Positions 55,762-64,000 of a DNA stretch of 64,000 nucleotides are shown here, piece after piece. The position numbers were made by a program, and so were the translations under genes. This stretch comes from Eustoma russellianum (taxonomy: Eukaryota > Streptophyta > Magnoliopsida > Gentianales > Gentianaceae). Under the pieces are notes generated by a model. The model did not search any database and had not been told where the DNA came from. It saw only the letters and a program-made list of their open reading frames with translations. The stretch covers positions 35,801,639 through 35,865,638 of the forward strand of contig AP025053.1 in NCBI GenBank assembly GCA_036186865.1. The letters are read 5' to 3'. Numbering within the stretch: the stretch's first letter is position 1; the number at the start of each line of letters is the position of its first letter.

Positions 55762-58098
55762 GAGAATCTAAATTCAATGAGTCATGCTAGATGACGCTTA
55801 GATTCCAAATTGTAAGTAGTCTGGTTAATTCCCTCCACAAAGCATAATAATGAGATAGTCGCAAGAATTTGGATAAGGGAAATAGCCTAGGGGAAAAGTC
55901 TGCAAGAATTTACAGAAGCTTAGACCATGTGTTTGCCGGAACCATGAAAAAAGTAATCGTGAGTCACAAAAGTTATATGTTTGCGCAACAGTGAAGCACC
56001 CATCATGGGCTCGGTGGATTTTAAGGTAAAACCATCCCAATCACTGCCTTTGCCTGTTCATTTTCAGACATTCAACAACGTGAACTTACACACTGAGGAT
56101 TCAGCTATATGAATACCCTCTACCATTTGCTGTACTGTGTAACATATTCTCTGCTATGCTCACTCTCATACATGCATCCAAAGAATCATGAAAAGAACAT
56201 TGGACAAAACATTCCAACATCCAACCTTTCAAAGCCGAAGCCTTCCACCAAGGCCTCAATAAAGGACCAACCAAGGTAGCTCTTTGCACATGGTACATCA
56301 CTTATTTTTGGTTCTAGCATTCTCGGATAGTGCCGACAATGTCCTACAGCTCAACCTAAAGGCACTATTACCAGATCACCAGCTCAGCCACATCCAAGGT
56401 TAACTATGTCATGCCTCGACATGATTGACTATAAATTGATACCCAAAGATTACTATCACGTCTCAGGCTTATATCATTCCAAATAATCATTTACAACAGA
56501 TCAGGATACATGTTGTCACAGCAGACCTCATAGGGTTCAAGGGTGAAATGGATGCTGTATAAGTAGTAAGCTCATAGGAAAGTTTTGTCTGACCCAAAAT
56601 GGTTTTACAATGGTCCTTCAAAGTTTTAAACTGATTCTTGCAAGATTGGATTTTGATAATAGACAAAATTGCATTAGAGAATTTTAAAAGCAAAGGACAA
56701 TTTCTATCTGCATGTAAAAATAACTAGAAGAAATAATTAATATGCTCACTCTATTTCTAGATCTTTAACAACTGAAGTCTTTTCATATTCAAAATGCATT
56801 AAGACTAGTATTTTTCTATCCAATGCAGGAGACTGAATGCCTCTAAGTGTAGTATTATACTACTGTGTATGTCAACCTAAATGCCTGTTAGCGTACTACC
56901 ATACTCCTGTACCTGCAATCTGAAAGCATATTACCAAGCAACTAATGGCACTACAAATATTATAGCATTGAGTAATTATAGAATATTGGTGAATTGAGCT
57001 TTTTAAGGAATCAAAAGGAACTTCGATCAAGAATAAAGGGGCTATTCCTTTTTGCCACAACTATTAAACAAATCATTATGTCTACAATAATGGACTTTTC
57101 AAGTACATGACAGCAAGATTCCATCAAGCAGAGATGCATTTCATGCCTGGAATATGTCAGTAGTAATGCACGATTCTTGAAATATAACAATGTTCATGTG
57201 AAGACCATGTCTCAGATATTAGAATGACCAGTATATCCTCAAAACCCTACACTGTCAATGTCTTTATTCAACATTCTTTTTCATTGAACATATCAATTAT
57301 TCGAAAGAAAAGGAAACAAATCCACATAAGCTGGCCCACATCCCTGCAACTTCAAAGGTGGTTGGGTTTGAAAACAGTATAGGACATAAAATATTCCATA
57401 TTTGGAAAATCAATGAAATAACTAGGAAATATATTATTTCTCATGTAATTGCCTATTTGCAGAACAAAAACAGAAACTTATTGCAGGTCCTAAGACAATG
57501 CAACTTTCAACATTTGAAACCAGTTAATGGATCACCATTACACTTGAGACTAACATGAAAATACTAGCTTTCTCCGGGATTCAACTACAGAAAAGCAATA
57601 TACTTCTACTTCTGGAAAACAACCTTTTTCTCGGTATGTGAGGTCGGCTACTTCTAATTCTAGACAAAAGGGGAAAAAACAAAGAAGGTTCAGCAATGTA
57701 ATTGTGTAGGAAAGAAAAACTGGAGGTCAATGAACTGTGCACCGTATAACATAAGAAATGAGCTGTCCATACTAAGAAAAACAGAAACCCACCTAATAGA
57801 ACATATAAAACTTGCACAACCAGAGGTATCAGCAAGAAAGACGGCAAAAAATACAGCTACACAATGGCTCCAGCACAAATTACTGGAGAAAAGCCCCACA
57901 GAGGGTTCTACACAAACAATGTGCAAGACTAATTCTTTTTGTGGTCCAACAAAGAGCCATTTGAGGAAGACAAGGAAAAGAAAGTACCCACAAAATGAAA
58001 GACAAAAGAAGAAACAAAAAGTACTAACCTTCAGTAGAAGCAGAAGCAGAAGTTGAAACAACAAGAAGCAAGACTGATAAAGCCTTTAACTCTCTCAT
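54033..58098 (-). CDS. GPI-anchored glucan endo-1,3-beta-glucosidase-like protein (GH17 + X8), 3 exons, 499 aa
   Basis: Exons 58098-58029, 55655-54398 and 54204-54033 total 1500 nt. Residues 1-22 are a signal peptide (MRELKALSVLLLVVSTSASA). The GH17 barrel (about 24-345) shows GVNIGTDLSDMP, VRLYDTDQAML, LNVYPYYDYM and VTESGWPSKGD with the nucleophile at E267. The X8/CBM43 domain (about 362-445) has YCVAKPGADHKMLQAALDWA, CGPGKVDC, GRPCYDP and GSCDFNG with its cysteines. The last exon gives a Ser/Thr/Asn-rich stretch and a hydrophobic tail (YLIVSLLLCHCSFLSL) typical of a GPI signal, so the protein should sit on the outer plasma membrane or at plasmodesmata. The family cleaves callose. Odd: the catalytic acid motif, normally VGSEV or VGNEV, reads VGSDI with Asp at 120. 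The exon 2 donor (GTAGTA) was chosen because it keeps frame into the GPI exon; that junction is less certain. Confidence 0.9.
55656..58028 (-). other. Large first intron of the GH17 gene
   Basis: 2373 bp between the signal-peptide exon and the main exon. It contains an (AC)n run at 55719-55750. No other gene or transposon was recognised. Confidence 0.75.
55719..55750. repeat. (AC)16 microsatellite
   Basis: Uninterrupted AC dinucleotide within the GH17 gene intron. Confidence 0.9.
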
Positions 58099-58499
58099 TC
58101 CTCTGGAACCAAAAGCATCAATCTTTTAGCTCAAAAGCACAGAGTAAGAAGTGAAGTTATGAATTATTACAGTTTACATTCACTCAAGTTGGCTGTTGAG
58201 ACCAAGATTTTGTGTATCTAATCGGACGGTCAAGATTGAATTTTTTATACCTGAAAGTTTTGAAATCTTCTCTTTGGACTGGAATTGGAAAAGAAAACGG
58301 GTTCTTGGCTTTTGATGGGAGTGGGTTTGGAAGTCTTGTTTGGCAGTGTATGTGTTATAGTGTGTGAGAGAGAAAGGGATTGTGTTCCAAAATCCAAAGG
58401 GGTTGTGGTAAACGAGGACTGCGGGTGGGCTGGGCACTTGAGCAAAAAGCAGCTGGAGACCGCTTAACTGTCTCCAAGCTTTCACTCTATACATTTATT

Positions 58500-59392
58500 A
58501 TGTCGTTTGTCTTTTATCTTTAATGTAAAAGACCATGTCACTTTGTTATTTTAGTTTTAAAAAGTTTACTAGAGAATGTAAAACAGTCATTTAGTGGTTT
58601 TTTTACGTCATCTAATAGTTTTTTAGGCGAAAGACTTAGTGTTGACAAGATGTCTGAACACAAACGCGCTACGTGATAAAGAGCTGATAATAAAGTCCAA
58701 TCACATGGATATAGTTGCCTACATTCGATCTTCTCATATAACCAAATGAGTAATGTTGTTATATCAATCCGAGGAATTTTGGAAAATTAAAAGTTGGGCC
58801 TTAAACCCCTTGATCCAGTTTCAGCTGACAATCAGCCCAATTAATGGACGGGCCTAGATTAGACTAGTCTAGTCCGGGTTCTCCTTAGAAAAAAGAAAAA
58901 AATATTTACGCCAAGTTCAATTGGTGCAAAATAAATAAAGAAATTTTGCAGCGTTGTATAGTAAATAAAAATAAAAATACAATTTTCTTACCTTTTCATT
59001 AAAGATGCTTTTTTTTCAAAGACATCAAAGATGCATTAAGAGAAAATTTAATGAAAGTGTTATATTTGATGTAATATTATTTTTAATATATTATTGACCA
59101 GACAAACAGGCCAAGCATCAAATCAGCTGAGCTTGATAAAGTTAAAACTTTAAAATGATTTATTCTGTTTAAAATTCATATTCAAATTCAACTAATCTTA
59201 CTTTATATCAAACTCAACCTTCTATTTATTTTTGAGTCGAGTGGAGGTTTTTCTTCAATTCAAAATCTCGAATGGAAACTCATATTTAGGATTGATTTTT
59301 TTGGGTATTTTTTTGATCTTTTTCTGTATTTTTTAATAGTTATCTTGTATTATTTTTCAAGTGTTTTTATACCTAAAACACTTCAAAACGTC
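58500..59392. other. Upstream region of the GH17 gene, nothing recognised
   Basis: AT-rich, no supported gene or repeat family. It probably includes the GH17 promoter near 58260-58500. Confidence 0.45.
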
Positions 59393-59703
59393 TTTTTTTT
59401 TGGGAAATGGATCGTATTTTATTGATGAATAAAACAAACATACATCAAGTAAGAAGTATGAAAACAGTATGCTACTGTAACTATATACAAGTTGCCACTA
59501 CTTGTTGCTTTGCCCTCCAAATAATGTCACTATAGAGATGCCAATATGGGGGAGGTCGGTCAATGTGACCATGTTGCACCTGGTTGCGCCAATACCATAC
59601 AGTATGAACACCCTCACGGAAGATATACCTCCATTCCGTATCTAACACCAAGGGACCCTGGGCATCTCGCAAATTGTATAGAATCCAAGGGACCCTGCTC
59701 GCC
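59393..59703 (-). mobile_element. LINE 3' fragment
   Basis: On the - strand a 63-codon frame (59672-59481) includes VWYWRNQVQHGH and DIIWRAKQQVVA, like the C-terminal RNase H-adjacent end of plant LINE ORF2. The left edge reads as a T run followed by ggg, similar to the tail of the LINE at 10629. No exact target duplication was found. Confidence 0.5.
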
Positions 59704-60089
59704 TTTTCAAGTGTTTACTTCTTCGTTATTCACTATGTTCTTTTTTTCAAATTTTTTACGTAAGAAAATACTAGAAAAAAATAGATACAAGAAAACAAGC
59801 AGAAGAAAGAAAAAAAAAGTTACAAATAAAACAATAAACGATACAACTAAAATATCCTAAATTCACCTCCGCTTGCGAAATGAAAATGGAAGAAATGCCC
59901 GTCTAAAGGCCCAATGCCCAATAGCCCAACTTAATTGGCAGTTTAGCATTGATGACCACTTATCTGGTATTAGGTTACCTAAAATAACTTAATAGGAAAA
60001 TACCCGGTCGATACGTATCATGAAGCAAACTTTTTTCAGTATCATTAGGGATCAAAATGTCGTTATAATTTCAAAGACTTTCTGGTATA

Positions 60090-60235
60090 TACTAGTCTCC
60101 TGCATCTGCGTAGATATAAAAAAGGGTGACATAGTCTTACTCTACACTTTATGTAAGAAGATGTTTCTGCAGCTCAAACTCGTAACCTCAATATCACAGA
60201 ACATCAACATTGACTGGTTGCTTGAAGATTCATCC
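60090..60235 (-). repeat. AU-SINE-like copy, reversed
   Basis: On the - strand it reads gaggttacgagtttgagctg, cagaaacatcttcttacata and gtgtagagtaagactatgtc, matching 28210-28345 and 35005-35160. Confidence 0.6.
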
Positions 60236-60366
60236 TCCATCTAAAAATACTATGCTTATCTTAATACGTCATGCGAACAAACTCATATATTGGGTTAGCT
60301 AGAGCTTCAGGAGATAGGGCCGCGTTGCCGCTGGATGATCCACGAAGGAAAAAATTTTGGATGTCC

Positions 60367-60400
60367 CATGAATTCAACGGGTTGGGATCTCCTCACCCAC
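60367..60400 (+). mobile_element. Solo end of the hAT-type MITE family
   Basis: The sequence attcaacgggttgggatctc followed by ctcacccacc matches the left end of MITE copies 1 and 2. No right end was found. Confidence 0.5.
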
Positions 60401-60964
60401 CTGGTTTGTACCTAAAAAAAGATTTTTTTTTTAAGTGTAACTGAGATTCTAGTTATAAATAAGTAAGAGTATTTTTTTTAGCAGTCTACTATAAAGTTAA
60501 AATGACTTGATTGTTGAGAAATTCTTTGGAAGTATAACCGGAATCTCCATTGTAATAAAATACCAACATGGTTCTACCACCAAGAAATATTTTTAGAAGT
60601 GCACCCATGATTCTAGTTGTAAGAAAATAAATGTATCTTTTAAAAAAAATGATTATAATACGGATGAATTCATGACAATCCGTTCCTAATTTTGTTTCCC
60701 GTTGTTGCTAATTATTTAAGATAGTCATTGTATACAAAAAATGGACAATATACAGATACACTTTATAAATAAAAGAGATATTGACACTATTAGCAAAGAC
60801 CATCTAACATATGAGTACATCATGTAATTTGCTCTCTCAAGTAAGTTATGTCTTATTAAATAGGATATGTACAAATAAGAAAAAATATCATATCACTAGG
60901 GTAATTGTTTTGAAAATTATGTATTAATCTATATATTCATTTTATGTATTCTATTTGATTGAGC

Positions 60965-61095
60965 ATTGTGGTACATATAGAGCCGGGAGTCTCATTGGAA
61001 TCAAACTCTATATCTCTGTGATGGAGGTATTGTTTATCGGTCTCTCACCCTCCCCAGATTCTTACGATATCTTTTGTTGTCGTTAGGATCATGAT
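60965..61095 (+). repeat. SINE-like repeat
   Basis: Forward copy: catatagagccgggagtctc, ctgtgatggaggtattgttt, ctcaccctccccagattctt and ttttgttgtcgttagga. Highly similar to 29700-29830. Confidence 0.6.
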
Positions 61096-61801
61096 CAATG
61101 TGTATTCCTTTTCTCTTTTTTTTTTCCTTTTTAAAGTTCGTTTTGTAACTTTCATGTTATACTTGCACATTAGAAAATATAATTGATCGGGGAGGCCAGC
61201 GAAGAACCTAAACTTCAGTTTGCCACTTATAGGGCAAATCGAATACCATACATATCATTTCTTCACCTCATATGTCCAATAACTAAACAAATATATATAT
61301 ATACACACACATGTGTGTGTGCTAATAATAAATATGTACTATTTTTTTATAAATACACATCTTTATCATTTTTATGTCTTTAATTTTAAGTCACCATTCA
61401 TTATTGATCATTGATCAAACAAGAACGTATATATTTATCCAAAAAAGGGGGCGTAGACACGTTGAAAAATTATAAAAAGGAAAACGAATTAGGGAGAGGA
61501 AAAATATAAAACGTATCTATCAATAACCACTACTTGATGAATGCCTACGTACGTTGAAAAAAGAATCTTGAAGAATAACCACAAATTATATATGCTGGGA
61601 TTGGATACCAACAAACTTCTTACATAATTCTGTCCTTTCACACGTGAAACTTGCGTTCGACAACATTAATATTTCACGTTCCGTCATTGACCTGTTCTGC
61701 CAATGAAAAATCTCTCATCTCTTCTGTCCCACCTTCCCATGCTATTCTCCTATCGTTTTACAAATATTATATGATTATAATTTAAGATAATTGATTAATT
61801 T

Positions 61802-61805
61802 TATA

Positions 61806-61881
<76 letters not shown>

Positions 61882-61890
61882 TATATATAT
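61802..61890. repeat. Compound (AT)n-(ATGT)n-(AT)n-(AC)n microsatellite
   Basis: A mixed AT, ATGT and AC run downstream of the JAZ gene. Likely highly variable between individuals. Confidence 0.92.
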
Positions 61891-62100
61891 AGCCTCACGA
61901 ACATAGAGCAACATGATGATTCAGTTTCTTCCTTAAATTCAGATGAAACACCACCTCTGCCACTAAGAGCTGGATTCTTGAGTTTGAGAACATCAAATTA
62001 TAAACTATGTAGACTGTCATATGATAAGAAACCAATTCAATTCATAACATTTTACACAAATGCTATATATATGATACTAGGCTACAAATGCACCTAGGCA

Positions 62101-64000
62101 TCAGGCCGAGCCCTTGCCATTTGATGAAGGGCCAGATCCACCAGCAGAAACACCAGCAACATGGGGTTCTGGTTTGCTATCACCCAACGATTTCTTCATG
62201 AGGTTGTATGGTGATGAATTCATGACCCTGCACAGATATGTATTATATATTTCAGCAGCAGACATATGTATATAGGACATGTCAGCAGAACATGCTTCTT
62301 ACCATACACTTAGGACCAATTCTAATTGCAACATTTTTCAAGGAAATGTTCAACACATGGAGTCTCTCTCTCTCTCTCTCGAGTTTTATTTTGCATATTA
62401 ATTAGGGATACAAAAGAATGACAGCAGGAAGAACAATGGTTTACCTTTCCTTCCGCTTCTCCAAAAATCGAGCAAGTGAAGCTTTTCGAAACTGAGGAAC
62501 AGCTGCACAACATACTTTCCTCATTAGTCAGTAGTCCCAGCATTTAATAAGTTGATCTAAACCTTGTTTCATGTATCCAGGGCTAAGAACTCAACTTCTT
62601 TATCAACCGCGCCATTTTCATTACTTTATACAAGGAATATTGAAGCACTTGCAATGTCAGAAGCAATGCACAACGATTCTGAAGAATGCTAATTATATCA
62701 ACTTCTTCTAAGCTTCCAAGAAAATTTCAATCATCCTTTAGGAACTTGAATAATTTAATTGCTTCTGTCTGAGTAGCAACACATTTGTGGCGCATACTGT
62801 CATTCAACGTAAATGGCTAAAGTTGATTTATTTTGTAGTAGGGCCAAAGAAGAAGACTGGAAATTAAGGCGCATAGGGAAAGACAAGAAGCTATAACTTG
62901 TTACATTTATTGGAAAGGTTTATCCGTCAATAAATTTGACATCGAAAAAAAGGGTTCGTGTTAAAATGATTCTAACACTACAAAGCAAGCAACCATTTGA
63001 TTCGACCGCAAAAATATGTGTGACAATGACAAGGATATATTACCTGATGGAATCATGGTAGGTGAGGAGGATACAGGTCCAAGGGACATCATTGTGTTGG
63101 AAGGTTCCATTCTGTTGACAAAATTAGCTGAAATCCCAATGGTTTTAAGTGGCTTAGCATCCTCGTCGATTCTGGCAGGAGTGCCAGCAATCTGGCCAAC
63201 AGGATGAGAAGAAACCGAGATAGGGCTTGAAATGGCAGAACTAGGTGGGGTATTCATTACTGGATTACCAAAGCCAGCATCTTTGGGCACCAGTTTGTCC
63301 GGAGGTGACTGAATTTCAAGCGTTTTCGGAGCAATAGGTTGTGAAACACTGCAGCTTCCAGCCAAAAGCATGATAGCTTGAGCCTGGTAAAGCACAAGAA
63401 CGTAAAGGATTAATGCAAAATAACTAAGTTAAATTCAAGACATGCATTTGTTCACTATTTACATTACGACATTCCTAAGGAAAGGGGCATAAAAAAACCT
63501 TCTCAGGTGTGATATCCTCAAATACGTTGACCCCCCCTCCATAGAAGATGGTCATCTGGGCAGGACTCCCAGCAGGGTTCATGGTATACCTGCTAGAAAA
63601 TTATAGATCCGATTATAGTAGCTTATTTTCCATCAAATACTTAAAAAATCCTACCAGCATAAGTGGACACTGTCAAAAGTCATGACACGTAAATGGAGCA
63701 GTCCACTTAGTATAAGTCAAGAAAGGTTTCAATACCTACCATGAATCAGTTGAACCGGCTAAGAAGTTGCTGGAAAGAAGAATTTGATGAGGTCCAAGAA
63801 ATTGCTGCTTTGATCTTGCACCAAGATTTGTCTGGTCAGCAAATTAGAACGAGATTTAAGAAAAGGATTTCTCATTTATAATGGAACAATCTTAGCATTA
63901 TAAGTAAAAAAAAGTTGAATGGAAATTTTAACTGATTGGCACAGATCAATCTCAAGGAATTCCAAGAATTATGTACCATCAGGAATGGAAAATGACAAAG
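62101..64000 (-). CDS. JAZ/TIFY jasmonate repressor, C-terminal exons (5' part outside window)
   Basis: Exons on the - strand: a partial one 64000-63977, then 63831-63740, 63589-63499, 63383-63044, 62502-62445 and 62227-62101 (TGA at 62103-62101). Phases fit from the second exon on; the frame of the partial exon is unresolved. The TIFY/ZIM domain is PAQMTIFYGGGVNVFEDI then TPEKAQAIMLLAGS, which binds NINJA and mediates dimers. The Jas motif is VPQFRKASLARFLEKRKER then VMNSSPYNL, split by an intron at the Arg codon as in many JAZ genes. It binds MYC factors and the COI1 receptor. JAZ proteins repress jasmonate responses until degraded. The upstream NLGARSKQQFLG region suggests the TIFY6B (JAZ3/4) group, a tentative placement. 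The degron start reads VPQFRK where the classical form is LPIARR. A nuclear protein. Confidence 0.92.
62363..62380. repeat. (TC)9 microsatellite
   Basis: A short CT run in the last intron of the JAZ gene. Confidence 0.85.

Noticed and set aside
59354..59717. Target duplication (ttttcaagtgttt) around the LINE fragment at 59393
   Set aside because: The left copy is about 25 bp away from the poly-T edge, so the match is not adjacent to the element and may be chance.

Overview
This is a nuclear window from a flowering plant, most likely a eudicot. The genes have many spliced introns with GT/AG borders, the DNA between genes is AT-rich, and the proteins belong to plant families (NAC, JAZ/TIFY, PMEI, GH17 with an X8 domain, plant GH127). 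The repeats are also plant-type: Ty1/copia elements primed by initiator tRNA-Met, AU-SINE-like elements, LINE tails and small MITEs. I cannot name the species from sequence alone.

Layout from left to right. The + strand opens with the last four exons of a 2-isopropylmalate synthase gene (2288-3082; leucine synthesis), followed by a single-exon divergent NAC factor (6258-7838). A degraded plant mobile domain (about 9045-9790) and a 5'-truncated LINE with a 16-bp target-site duplication (10629-11140) precede a complete 18-exon cytosolic phosphoglucomutase gene (11642-17942). Convergent to it on the - strand is an 11-exon secreted GH127/DUF1680 glycosidase (23818-19677). A 7-kb gene-poor stretch of SINEs, MITEs and microsatellites follows, then an intronless pectin methylesterase inhibitor gene (31408-30743, -). 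Next comes a nested tandem duplication carrying a GC-rich block (31904-32655).

The most dynamic part is 37.6-53.2 kb. A Ty1/copia element (37678-45907, -) has 777-bp LTRs that differ at one base and a TATTA target duplication, yet its gag-pol is broken in several places. Its 2.3-kb leader holds AAT/ATT super-repeats and two tRNA-like A-box/B-box modules. Its right end lies about 190 bp upstream of a two-exon dynein light chain (LC8-like) gene (46099-53145, +). That gene's single intron contains a second Ty1/copia element (47989-52601, +), which looks intact: identical 280-bp LTRs, an AGTGT target duplication and one 1332-residue gag-pol reading frame. Further right lie a GPI-anchored GH17 beta-1,3-glucanase-like gene (58098-54033, -), in which the usual catalytic acid Glu is Asp, and the 3' part of a JAZ/TIFY jasmonate repressor gene (64000-62101, -) that runs off the window.

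No operon-like clustering is expected or seen, and the genes look functionally independent (amino-acid and sugar metabolism, cell-wall remodelling, transcription control). No convincing new multi-gene system was found. The best leads are the apparently trans-mobilised copia element with pol III-like modules, the LC8 gene hit twice by young copia insertions, the Glu-to-Asp change in the GH17 enzyme, and the hAT-type MITE family carrying ACGTG boxes.
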